This document shows positions 45,073-52,406 of a DNA stretch of 64,000 nt, piece by piece. The notes under the pieces are model-generated. The model saw only the letters and a program-made list of their open reading frames with translations. It searched no databases and had not been told where the DNA came from. The first letter of the stretch is position 1, and every line of letters starts with the position of its first letter. Source of the stretch: Pseudomonas sp. Root71 (lineage in GTDB: Bacteria; Pseudomonadota; Gammaproteobacteria; Pseudomonadales; Pseudomonadaceae); assembly GCF_001429045.1 (NCBI RefSeq), contig NZ_LMHY01000029.1:28402-92401 (forward strand), read 5' to 3'. Made by a program: the position numbers and the translations under genes.

Positions 45073-45120
45073 GCCAATGCAGATGGGGTGTACGCAACTT
45101 CTGTGAACCACCCAAATCAC

Positions 45121-45226
45121 TGTGGGAGCGAGCTTGCTCGCGATGAGGCCGGCCCATTCAACATCAATGTCGCCTGACAGACCGCCATCGTCGGAACGCC
45201 GCCCGGAGCAAGCTCGCTCCCACAGG
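45121..45226. repeat. Paired REP element (GTGGGAGCGAGC type) upstream of the RAYT region
   Basis: TGTGGGAGCGAGCTTGCTCG and CAAGCTCGCTCCCACAGG flank a spacer containing the variant GCCATCGTCGGAACGCCGCC, which also occurs in the hsaA-hsaB repeat island. Confidence 0.88.
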
Positions 45227-45267
45227 GTTATCAGGTGTACGCAATATCTGCGAACAACCAAATTCAC

Positions 45268-45295
45268 TGTGGGAGCGAGCTTGCTCGCGATTGAG
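45268..45295. repeat. Single REP unit at the 3' side of the RAYT gene
   Basis: TGTGGGAGCGAGCTTGCTCGCGATTGAGG lies immediately beyond the transposase stop codon, forming one flank of the RAYT. Confidence 0.85.
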
Positions 45296-45311
45296 GCAAC
45301 ACGGTTCCAGA

Positions 45312-45770
45312 TCAAACCCAGATCGCATCCCACAACGGATAGTCACCAAGCTTCTCAACCAACCCAGCCCGCAACGGGTTGGCGACGACATATCGAGCAA
45401 GCTTCACCAAGTCTTCATCCCGCCGCAGTGCCCGATCGTGATAGCCCTGCTGCCAAAGACTGCCTTTACGTCCGACGGACATGTTCACGGCCCGCGTACT
45501 CAATGATTTGGTTTTTTGCATCAGCTGACTGAGTGAGCACTGCTGCAACTCGATCAACCAATGAAAATGATCGGGCATGACAACCCAGGCTAACGAGTTC
45601 GCCCAATATTGTTCCTGTGCATATTGAAATTGCTTGACGACCAGCCTGCCCAGACCGAAATCCTTGAAAACCGGTTCTCGGTCCAGCGTGTTGCTCGTCA
45701 GCAGGTAAATCCTGTTGGGTTCAGGATAGCGGCCTGTGCGCAGGCGATGCGAGGCGGGTAATTCAGGCAT
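45312..45770 (-). mobile_element. REP-associated tyrosine transposase (RAYT)
   Basis: A 152-residue Y1/HUH transposase. The HUH motif is in VVMPDHFHWLIEL and the catalytic-tyrosine helix is probably LARYVVANPLRAGLV. LSTRAVNMSVGRKGSLWQQG is typical of the family. RAYTs are domesticated single-copy transposases thought to spread REP sequences. Here REP units of the GTGGGAGCGAGC type stand on both sides (45268-45295 and 45868-45893), identifying the REP family it probably serves. Apparently intact. Confidence 0.9.
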
Positions 45771-45867
45771 TCCTTTGCCCTCTCCATGGTGAATTCAGGA
45801 GGAAGGCTAGACCGGTGGATGCTTGAGCGTTGGGTCAGCTTTTGACTGGATGTGACCAATCGATAGC

Positions 45868-45893
45868 TATCGCGAGCAAGCTCGCTCCCACAA
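45868..45893. repeat. Single REP unit at the 5' side of the RAYT gene
   Basis: ATCGCGAGCAAGCTCGCTCCCACA is inverted relative to the unit at 45268. The rest of 45771-45942 shows nothing recognisable. Confidence 0.85.
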
Positions 45894-45942
45894 TGATTTC
45901 GGCTGCTCGCAGATATTGCATACACCCATTAACCCTGTGGGC

Positions 45943-46005
45943 GAGAATGATCGTGCCAACCGCCATCTGATCTACCGCGCCGGCATAGAGGTTGCGCTCG
46001 GTTTC
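45943..46005 (-). pseudogene. Fragment of a LuxR-family steroid regulator gene
   Basis: The minus strand encodes ETERNLYAGAVDQMAVGTII, almost identical to EAERNLYAGAVNQMAVGTII inside the intact regulator at 50204-51334. Nucleotide matches run through CCGAGCGCAACCT, GCCGGCGCGGT, CAGATGGCGGT and GGCACGATCAT. Only about 21 codons are left. It lies just after the stop of the RibB-like gene. It is probably the relic of a second regulator copy. Confidence 0.8.
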
Positions 46006-46012
46006 GTTTGCT

Positions 46013-47128
46013 TCAGTTTGCCGGCTGGAACGGCACAAACTCCGTCACTTCCAGATCAAACCCGGAAACAGCGGTGTACGGCACCGGCGAGCTCATCAGG
46101 CGCATTTTGCGCACGTTCTGGTCCCGCAGGATCTGCGCGCCGATGCCCAGGGTCCGTTGCGGAAACTGTGGTGCCCGGTGCTTGCCTCCACTGCGCTGAC
46201 GCAGTTGTTCGAGCACGCCCTCGGCGGATTCCTTTTGCGCCAGCAGCACCAGCACACCGCTACCGGCCGCCGCGATACCGGCCAGCGAACGCTCCAGGGT
46301 CCACTGTTGCGGCCCGCCTGCGCTTTCACACCCCAGTACGTCACGCAACGTCTCGATGCTTTGCACCCGCACCAGCACCGGTTGCGTGCTGTCGATCCGG
46401 CCCTTGACCAACGCCATGTGCAACGAGCCCTGGTAGGTGTCCTGATAGGTGGTCACCTGGAACTCGCCGTGGCGGGTTTGCAACGGATATTCGCCGCCGC
46501 GTTCGATCGTGCCTTCATGCAGGATGCGATAGTGAATCAGGTCGGCAATGGTGCCGATCCGCAAACCATGGCGTTGGGCGAAGTCATGCAGCTCGGCACC
46601 ACGGGCCAGTTCGCCGTCCTCGTTGAGGATGCCCACCAGGGTTGCCGCCGGTTGCAGCCCCGCCAGTCGCGTCAGGTCGCAAGCGGCCTCGACATGGCCG
46701 GCCCGCTGCATCACGCCACCGGGCAAGGCTTGCACCGGGAAGATATGCCCCGGTTGCACCAGGTCCGTCGGAACGCTGGCCGGGTCGACCGCCACCTGGA
46801 TCGACCGCGCCCGGTCCGCTGCCGAGATGCCCGTGGACACTCCGGTGGCGGCTTCGATCGAGCGGGTAAAACCCACGCCATGTTGCGCCCGGGAGTTGGG
46901 CACCATCAGGTCCAGGCCCAGTGCGCGGCAGCGCTGCTCGGTCAGGGCCAGGCAAATCAGCCCGCGTGCCTGCACCGCCATGAAGGTGACAGCCTCGGCC
47001 CCGGCCTGTTCGGCGGCCATCAGCAACGAGCCTTCGCCGTTGTGTTCATCGTCGGTGATCACCACCATCCGACCGGCTCCGATGGCCTCGATCAGTTGCG
47101 GCACCGTGTTGAAAGCCAGGTCGTTCAT
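46013..47128 (-). CDS. RibB-RibA-like fusion (RibBX-type), divergent active-site loop
   Basis: A 371-residue protein with an N-terminal DHBP-synthase domain (residues 1-205: ARGLICLALTEQRC, GVSTGISAADRARSIQ, GHIFPVQALPGGVMQRAGHV, LNEDGELARGAELHDFAQRH) and a C-terminal GTP-cyclohydrolase-II-like domain. The usual DDEDRENEG loop of RibB reads DDEHNGEGS here, missing the Arg-Glu pair. The zinc Cys cluster of active RibA is absent. It could supply riboflavin precursor for the many flavoenzymes of the island, or have another role. Its ATG overlaps the upstream hydrolase stop. Confidence 0.8.
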   Translation of the reverse strand: MNDLAFNTVPQLIEAIGAGRMVVITDDEHNGEGSLLMAAEQAGAEAVTFMAVQARGLICLALTEQRCRALGLDLMVPNSRAQHGVGFTRSIEAATGVSTGISAADRARSIQVAVDPASVPTDLVQPGHIFPVQALPGGVMQRAGHVEAACDLTRLAGLQPAATLVGILNEDGELARGAELHDFAQRHGLRIGTIADLIHYRILHEGTIERGGEYPLQTRHGEFQVTTYQDTYQGSLHMALVKGRIDSTQPVLVRVQSIETLRDVLGCESAGGPQQWTLERSLAGIAAAGSGVLVLLAQKESAEGVLEQLRQRSGGKHRAPQFPQRTLGIGAQILRDQNVRKMRLMSSPVPYTAVSGFDLEVTEFVPFQPAN

Positions 47129-48057
47129 TTGAGTGCCCCGCGCAGGTCGGTCGCCGCATCGGACAAAGCCTGTGCCGCCCCTTCGACGAATGCCGCCATG
47201 CTGATAAAGCCGTGGATCATGCCGTCACAACGCTGTACGCGCACAGGTACGCTGGCCTCGCGCAAGCACTCGGCCATTGCCTCGCCTTCATCGCGCAACG
47301 GATCGAATTCGGCGGTAATCAGGGTCGTTGGCGGCAATCCCGCCAGGCTCTCGGCGCGCAACGGCGAGGCCAATGGGTCCTCCGCCTGCCCGACGTCTTG
47401 CAGGTACTGCTGCCAGAACCAGCGCATCATCCCGGCGGAAAGCAGATAGCTCTGGGCAAAGTCTTCGAAGGACTGACTGTCGCAACCGGCGTCAGTGACC
47501 GGATAAAACAGGCACTGATAACTGATCTTCGGCCCCTGGCGTCGTGCCGCCAACTGACTGACCGCCAGCGCCAGATTGCCCCCGGCGCTGTCCCCGGCCA
47601 CAGCCAGCCTGCTGCCATCGACGCGCAGTTCAGCCGCGTGTTCGACCAGCCAGCAGGTGGCCGCATAACAATCGAGCGGTGCAGCCGGGAACTTGCTTTC
47701 CGGCGCCAGTCGGTAGGCGACTGACACCACCACCGCCTCGGTCTGGCGGGCCAGCGAGCGGCAGAGATTGTCGTGGGTATCGAGGTTGCCCATGACAAAT
47801 CCGCCGCCATGGAAAAACACCAGCAATGGCAGGTCGCTCTCTTCCGATGGCCGGTACAGCCGTGCGTCCAGTTCACCGTCCGCGCCGGCCACCCGCAGGT
47901 CGCACACCTCGCTCATCGGTTCGCCGGGGATGGCCGGCAGCAGGTTGTCGGAGAACTGCCGGTACTGAGCGGCATCGATATGACTGAAATCGGGCTCCGG
48001 GATGTCGCGAAACTGCTGGAGTACTCCAGCGATCTGCTTATCGAGCGGCATGGGCAT
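47125..48057 (-). CDS. HSL-family alpha/beta hydrolase (esterase)
   Basis: A 310-residue esterase of the hormone-sensitive-lipase family: oxyanion motif FFHGGGFVMGN near residue 80, nucleophile in VAGDSAGGNLALA, acid in AEFDPLRDEG, and His in GMIHGFISM. Cytosolic. It is translationally coupled to the SDR upstream (20-bp overlap) and the RibB-like gene downstream (4-bp overlap). It may hydrolyse steroid esters or a lactone intermediate (inference from context). ATG 48051 is an alternative start. Confidence 0.85.
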   Translation of the reverse strand: MPMPLDKQIAGVLQQFRDIPEPDFSHIDAAQYRQFSDNLLPAIPGEPMSEVCDLRVAGADGELDARLYRPSEESDLPLLVFFHGGGFVMGNLDTHDNLCRSLARQTEAVVVSVAYRLAPESKFPAAPLDCYAATCWLVEHAAELRVDGSRLAVAGDSAGGNLALAVSQLAARRQGPKISYQCLFYPVTDAGCDSQSFEDFAQSYLLSAGMMRWFWQQYLQDVGQAEDPLASPLRAESLAGLPPTTLITAEFDPLRDEGEAMAECLREASVPVRVQRCDGMIHGFISMAAFVEGAAQALSDAATDLRGALK

Positions 48058-48877
48058 CGTCCTCTACGTCAGTCATTTGAAACTGCGGATTGGTTTCTCC
48101 CAGGATGCTTTGCAGACGGCGTTCAAGGGCCGGTTTGAAACTCTTGTGGGGCAGGATCCAGAAACGCTTTTGCGCGACGGCGGCGAACACTTGCGCGGCC
48201 AGTTCCGCCGGGGTCATGCCCTGGCGAACGGTGCTGTCGAGCAGTTGACTGAAGTCGGACCCGGCGGTGCCCACTTCCTGGTTCGACGCCATGATTTCAC
48301 TGGCCACCGGCCCCGGACACAGCACCGACACCGACACCGGCGCACCGATCATGGCGAGTTCGTAATGCAGGGTTTCCGAGAGCGCGACCACCGCCTGCTT
48401 GGTCACGTTGTACGGCGCCATCAGCGGGCTGCTGACCAGCCCTGCAAGGGATGCCGTGTTGATCACATGGGCTGCCCGGCCCTGACTGAGCAGCAGCGGC
48501 ACAAAGCTGCGAATGCCGTTGATCACGCCGTTGAGGTTGACGTCGAGCATGCGCTGCCATTGCGCCTCGGTGATTTCCCAGCTGAAGCCGGTTTGCATCA
48601 CCCCGGCGTTGTTGAACAGCAGGTCGACCCCGCCAAAGTGCTCGACAGCCCGGTCACGCAAGCGCTCGACCTGCGTTACATCACCGACATCGGTGACGCA
48701 GGCAATCGCCTGCACACCGCTGGATTTCAATTCCTCGCACAGGGCTTGCAGGCCCGCCGCATCCCGATCCGCCAGCACCAGGCGCATGCCCAGCGACGCC
48801 GCGTGTTCGGCCAGGCCACGGCCAATACCACTGGCGGCCCCGGTAATCACCGCTACCGGCCCTTGTTCATTACTCAT
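48038..48877 (-). CDS. Short-chain dehydrogenase, first gene of the hydrolase-RibB unit
   Basis: A 279-residue SDR: TGAASGIGRGLAEHAASLGM cofactor loop, LLFNNAGVMQTG, catalytic Ser in NTASLAGLV, Y-x-x-x-K as YNVTKQA. The tail KRFWILPHKSFKPALERRLQ recalls SDRs active on bulky lipophilic alcohols. ATG 48877 has GGAGTT at good spacing. The gene is divergent from kshA and shares the symmetric operator dyad between them. Confidence 0.8.
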   Translation of the reverse strand: MSNEQGPVAVITGAASGIGRGLAEHAASLGMRLVLADRDAAGLQALCEELKSSGVQAIACVTDVGDVTQVERLRDRAVEHFGGVDLLFNNAGVMQTGFSWEITEAQWQRMLDVNLNGVINGIRSFVPLLLSQGRAAHVINTASLAGLVSSPLMAPYNVTKQAVVALSETLHYELAMIGAPVSVSVLCPGPVASEIMASNQEVGTAGSDFSQLLDSTVRQGMTPAELAAQVFAAVAQKRFWILPHKSFKPALERRLQSILGETNPQFQMTDVEDDAHAAR

Positions 48878-48934
48878 CGCCAACTCCTGCCATGGGTCTA
48901 ATGGCGCCAGTAGAGCGGGCCTACTTAAAGCAGC

Positions 48935-48954
48935 CATCGTCCATTCAGACGATG
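48935..48954. promoter_or_regulatory. Symmetric operator-like dyad between the SDR gene and kshA
   Basis: CATCGTCC-ATTC-AGACGATG: both arms are of the ATCGTC/GACGAT type, so the site is nearly palindromic. It lies 58 bp from the SDR ATG and 70 bp from the kshA ATG, so it probably serves both directions. Confidence 0.72.
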
Positions 48955-49023
48955 CCCGCTTTTACAGGGGCGGCAGAATCCGTTACATGCGCCAAACCCG
49001 TGATCCCTTGGGAGAATAATAAG

Positions 49024-50067
49024 ATGAGTACCCTGCACCGCATCGAAGCCAAACTGCTGGAAGACCGCTACGCCCGTGGCTGGCATTGCCTGGGCCTGGC
49101 CGCGCAATACCGCGACGGCAAGGCCCACCGCCTGGAGGTGTTCGGCACCCGTCTGGTGGCGTTCCAGGGTGAAGACGGCGATCTGCATATTCTTGATGGC
49201 TACTGCCCGCACATGGGCGCCGACCTGAGCACCGGTTGCGTTGAAGGCAACTCGATCCGCTGCCCCTTCCACGCCTGGCGCTGGGGCGCCGATGGCGTGT
49301 GCGATGACATCCCTTATGCCAAGCGCATCCCGCCACGGGCCAGGATCAAGAGCTGGCCGATCATGGAAGAGAACCAACTGCTGTTCGTCTGGAACGACCC
49401 CGAAGGCAACCCGCCGCTGCCGGAACAACGCATTCCGCGCATCGACGCCTGCTACAGCGACGAATGGGCGGAGTGGGAAGTCGCCGAACTGCAGATTGGC
49501 ACCAACTGCCGCGAACTGATCGACAACATCGCCGACATGGCGCACTTCGGCACCGTCCATGGCGCGCCGGTCGACGAGTTCATCAACATTTTCCAGGGCC
49601 ACCTGGCCACCCAGATCATGCGCGCCCGCAGTGAGCGCCTGTCCGGCGATAGCGTGCTGACCACCGAAGCCACCTATTTCGGCCCGGCCTATCAGATCAC
49701 CGAAATGAACGGCGCCATGAACGGCCAGCCAATCCATTCGATCCTGCTCAACTGTCACGTGCCGATTGACCTCGACAGCTTCACCCTGCGCTATGGCGTG
49801 CTGGTGAAGAAGATCCCGGGGCTCAGCGAAGAGCAGAACCAGGCAATGGCCAAGGCCTACGTGGCGCAAGCGCAGGCAGCCTTCTACGAAGACGTGGCCA
49901 TCTGGCACAGCAAGACCCGCGTCGACAACCCGCTGCTGTGTGACGGCGACGGTCCGGTCTATCAGTTGCGCCGTTGGTACGAGCAGTTCTACACCGACGT
50001 CCAGGCGCTGTCGGCGGACGTTGCCGAACACAAGAAGTTTGTCGTGCGCGCCAGCGAACGGGTCTGA
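49024..50067 (+). CDS. kshA: 3-ketosteroid 9alpha-hydroxylase oxygenase KshA
   Basis: A 347-residue Rieske oxygenase. The [2Fe-2S] ligands are Cys61-x-His63 (CPHMGAD) and Cys80-x2-His83 (CPFHAWRW). The mononuclear-iron site is in NIADMAHFGTVHG (Asp171, His174, His179). It 9alpha-hydroxylates 1,4-androstadiene-dione-type substrates, which leads to spontaneous opening of ring B. KshB is encoded 21 kb away. GGGAGAATAATAAG precedes ATG 49024. Confidence 0.93.
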   Translation: MSTLHRIEAKLLEDRYARGWHCLGLAAQYRDGKAHRLEVFGTRLVAFQGEDGDLHILDGYCPHMGADLSTGCVEGNSIRCPFHAWRWGADGVCDDIPYAKRIPPRARIKSWPIMEENQLLFVWNDPEGNPPLPEQRIPRIDACYSDEWAEWEVAELQIGTNCRELIDNIADMAHFGTVHGAPVDEFINIFQGHLATQIMRARSERLSGDSVLTTEATYFGPAYQITEMNGAMNGQPIHSILLNCHVPIDLDSFTLRYGVLVKKIPGLSEEQNQAMAKAYVAQAQAAFYEDVAIWHSKTRVDNPLLCDGDGPVYQLRRWYEQFYTDVQALSADVAEHKKFVVRASERV

Positions 50068-50203
50068 CATCAGCGGCTTTTCGCCCGCCCCGGGCCTGAG
50101 CGGCAGCCGCCGGTCAGGCCCTGAGCCCGAGCGTTGCAAGGAGTCGATACCGGCGCTTATTCTCGGCCACCGCCAACGCTAATAATAAAAACGGTTTTTC
50201 CCC

Positions 50204-51334
50204 ATGCAGCAGAGCCTCAGCCTCGATACGTTCAGTGATTTGCTCGGCAACCTCTATCAGGGGCCGCTGGAAACCATTCCCTGGGCGACTTTTCTCAACC
50301 AGCTCAATGTGCATCTGAACAGCAAGTACGTGACCTTCATCCTGCGTCCGCCCAGCGCCCATGTGGATGGCCTGATGGTCAACACCACCGGTACCTCGAC
50401 CGAGGCGACCGCGTCGTATAACAAGCACTTTTTCAGCCTCGATCCGTTTGTCGACCTGCCCAACCGCCAGGTCGTGACCCTCGCCGAGTTCGTCTCCAAC
50501 GACGACTGGCAGAACTCCGAGTTCTACAAGAACTTCCTTGAACCGGTGGACGTGTTCCACATCCTCGGTGCCGACATCAACACTGTCGACGGCGCCCAGT
50601 GCCGCATTCGCATCAGTCGCGGGCGTGACGACAAGCCTTTCGGCAATGAAGAAAAGGCCATGCTCACGCATTTCATCCCGCACCTGGAACGCTCGATCAA
50701 GATCCACATGCAACTCAACCGTATCGAAGCCGAGCGCAACCTGTACGCCGGCGCGGTGAACCAGATGGCGGTCGGCACGATCATCCTCGACGAGTCCGGC
50801 AAGGTGCTGCAGACCAACCAGGTTGCCGACCGGCTGATCCAGGAAAAGGACGGCATCAAACTGGTCAACGATGGCCTGCAGGTCGGTACCGCCCGGGACA
50901 CCCAGGAGTTCCGCCGACTGGTCAAGCAGTCGCTGCTGTCGCAAAAGAGCGGCAATCCATCAGTGGTTGAGGCCCTGCGCGTACAGCGACCGTCCGGCAA
51001 AGCGGATCTGGGGATCATCGTGCGCTCGGTGCCCTTGAGCGACTGGAGCGAAGGCAAGCAGTGCCCCACCGTGGTGATTTTCATCAGCGACCCGGAGCAG
51101 CAGTCCACCGCGCCCCAGGATATAGTCCGCGCACTGTTCGACTTCACCCCGGCGGAAACCCAGCTTGCCATGTTATTGGCGAACGGCTTGACCCTCGATG
51201 AAGCCTCGGAAGAGCTGGGCATCAGCCGCAACACCTCCCGGGCGCACCTGCGCTCGACCTTCTCCAAGACCGGCGTGACCCGCCAGACCATGCTGGTGCG
51301 CCTGATCCTGCGCAGCGTGGCGACCCTCGGCTGA
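50204..51334 (+). CDS. LuxR-family regulator of the steroid island (TesR-like)
   Basis: A 376-residue protein with a C-terminal LuxR-type helix-turn-helix (FDFTPAETQLAMLLANGLTL, then ASEELGISRNTSRAHLRSTF) and a long N-terminal sensory part. Comamonas TesR is also a LuxR-type activator of steroid genes. It is the only transcription factor in the island and lies directly after kshA, so it is the best candidate for binding the repeated dyad. Its own upstream region lacks a clear dyad. A fragment of a second copy lies at 45943. Confidence 0.85.
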   Translation: MQQSLSLDTFSDLLGNLYQGPLETIPWATFLNQLNVHLNSKYVTFILRPPSAHVDGLMVNTTGTSTEATASYNKHFFSLDPFVDLPNRQVVTLAEFVSNDDWQNSEFYKNFLEPVDVFHILGADINTVDGAQCRIRISRGRDDKPFGNEEKAMLTHFIPHLERSIKIHMQLNRIEAERNLYAGAVNQMAVGTIILDESGKVLQTNQVADRLIQEKDGIKLVNDGLQVGTARDTQEFRRLVKQSLLSQKSGNPSVVEALRVQRPSGKADLGIIVRSVPLSDWSEGKQCPTVVIFISDPEQQSTAPQDIVRALFDFTPAETQLAMLLANGLTLDEASEELGISRNTSRAHLRSTFSKTGVTRQTMLVRLILRSVATLG

Positions 51335-51347
51335 CCCTCATTGCTGC

Positions 51348-51367
51348 CCTCGTCCGCTCGGACGATG
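51348..51367 (+). promoter_or_regulatory. Operator-like dyad upstream of the NudE-like gene
   Basis: CCTCGTCC-GCTC-GGACGATG: the right arm is exact and the left arm is of the ATCGTCC type with one or two changes. It lies 54 bp before the NudE-like ATG and just after the regulator stop. Confidence 0.68.
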
Positions 51368-51421
51368 GCGGCTCCCGTTGTACAGCGCACAGTGTCTTTA
51401 TCCCAAACAGGGGACTGCCCC

Positions 51422-51970
51422 ATGCGCAACTGCCCAACCATCCTCAAGACTGAACTGCTGGCGCAAAGCGGCCACTTTCAGATCGAAGCCCTGCACCTGC
51501 AATTCAGCAACGGCCAGCAGCGGGTCTACGAACGCCTGCGCGGCACCGGTTATCGCTCGGTGATGCTGGTGGCGATGCCCGATCCTGCGCATGTGCTGCT
51601 GGTGCGTGAATACGCGGTCGGTGTGGAAAAAACCATCCTCGGCCTGCCCAAGGGTGGCGCCGAGCCCGACGAAGACTATCTGCAGGCGGCGCAGCGCGAG
51701 CTCAGCGAAGAAGTCGGCATGCGCGCCGCCCGCCTCACCGAGTTGGGCGAGCTGACACTGGCACCGGGGCATTTGTGCCATCGCTACCGGGTGGTACTGG
51801 CCGAACAACTGAGCCCCTGCCAACTGCAAGGTGACGAACCCGAACCCCTGGAATGCCTGCGTGTACCCCTGGCACAGATTCCCGAACTGGTGGCCCGTGG
51901 CGACCTGCATGAAGCCCGGGCGATTGCGGCGCTGTTCATGGCCATGGGCGCCATAGCACGCCGTGGCTGA
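51422..51970 (+). CDS. NudE-like Nudix hydrolase (ADP-compound pyrophosphatase)
   Basis: A 182-residue Nudix protein. The Nudix box GLPKGGAEPDEDYLQAAQRE, continuing LSEEVG, is the metal and catalytic helix-loop (G-x5-E-x7-R-E-x2-E-E). The flanks FSNGQQRVYERLRGTGYRSV, LLVREYAVGVEK and LAPGHLCHRYRVVLAE follow NudE, which hydrolyses ADP-ribose, NADH and related ADP compounds. GGGGACTGCCCC precedes the ATG. Placed under the island dyad it may handle NADH-, FAD- or CoA-type adducts during steroid growth (speculative). Confidence 0.87.
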   Translation: MRNCPTILKTELLAQSGHFQIEALHLQFSNGQQRVYERLRGTGYRSVMLVAMPDPAHVLLVREYAVGVEKTILGLPKGGAEPDEDYLQAAQRELSEEVGMRAARLTELGELTLAPGHLCHRYRVVLAEQLSPCQLQGDEPEPLECLRVPLAQIPELVARGDLHEARAIAALFMAMGAIARRG

Positions 51971-51982
51971 TGCTCAATTTTT

Positions 51983-52070
51983 TGTAGGAGCTGCCGCAGG
52001 CTGCGATCTCTTGACCTTGCTCTAAAAATCAAAAGATCGCAGCCTCGTTGCACTCGGCAGCTCCTACAGG
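51983..52070. repeat. Paired REP element after the NudE-like gene
   Basis: TGTAGGAGCTGCCGCAGGCTGCGATC and an interrupted complement (GATCGCAGCCTCGTTGCACTCGGCAGC) flank a T/A-rich spacer. Confidence 0.88.
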
Positions 52071-52093
52071 GGATTTTGGCCAGGCACAGATCC

Positions 52094-52112
52094 CTAGTCC
52101 ATTCAGACGAAG
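52094..52112 (+). promoter_or_regulatory. Operator-like dyad upstream of the 55-codon ORF
   Basis: CTAGTCC-ATTC-AGACGAAG: an exact left arm and a slightly degenerate right arm. It lies 61 bp before the ATG at 52174, the spacing seen at hsaB and the 56172 gene. Confidence 0.65.
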
Positions 52113-52173
52113 CCGCTCGCCCTCCACCGCCATAACCTGTCTCTACAACAATAAAACCGTGTCGAGACCCATC

Positions 52174-52341
52174 ATGCGCAAATCTACTTGTGCTCTGTTC
52201 ATCATCCTCTGTGCGGGTGCTTCCACCAGTCTGTGCCAGCTGTTCAAGAACGAAGCCTACCGACCGACCACCGCCTACTTCAGCTGTTCGAGCACGGCGA
52301 TCAATTGCTATCCGCCCGTGGTGCGCAATCTGCTGCCTTGA
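52174..52341 (+). CDS. Tiny exported Cys-rich protein of the steroid regulon
   Basis: A 55-residue ORF: MRKSTCALFIILCAGASTSL looks like a signal peptide. The mature part FKNEAYRPTTAYFSCSSTAI is followed by NCYPPVVRNLLP and has two Cys. Support comes from the dyad 61 bp upstream and the strong terminator 17 bp after the stop. The RBS is weak, so confidence is moderate. Function unknown; it could be a periplasmic peptide or a lipoprotein without a standard lipobox. Confidence 0.6.
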   Translation: MRKSTCALFIILCAGASTSLCQLFKNEAYRPTTAYFSCSSTAINCYPPVVRNLLP

Positions 52342-52357
52342 ACACGGTTTCCACCGG

Positions 52358-52394
52358 CCATAAAAAAACCACCGAATCATCGGTGGTTTTTTCG
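52358..52394. terminator. Bidirectional terminator between the tiny ORF and hsaF
   Basis: The stem AAAAAACCACCGAT/ATCGGTGGTTTTTT has A and T runs on both sides and can stop both convergent transcripts. Confidence 0.9.
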
Positions 52395-52406
52395 TTGCCG
52401 CAATAA

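Noticed and set aside
45121..45226. Operator dyad-like CATCGTCGGAACG near 45185
   Set aside because: It is part of a REP variant also seen in the hsaA-hsaB island. It lacks the GTCC-N4-GGAC core and the correct spacing.
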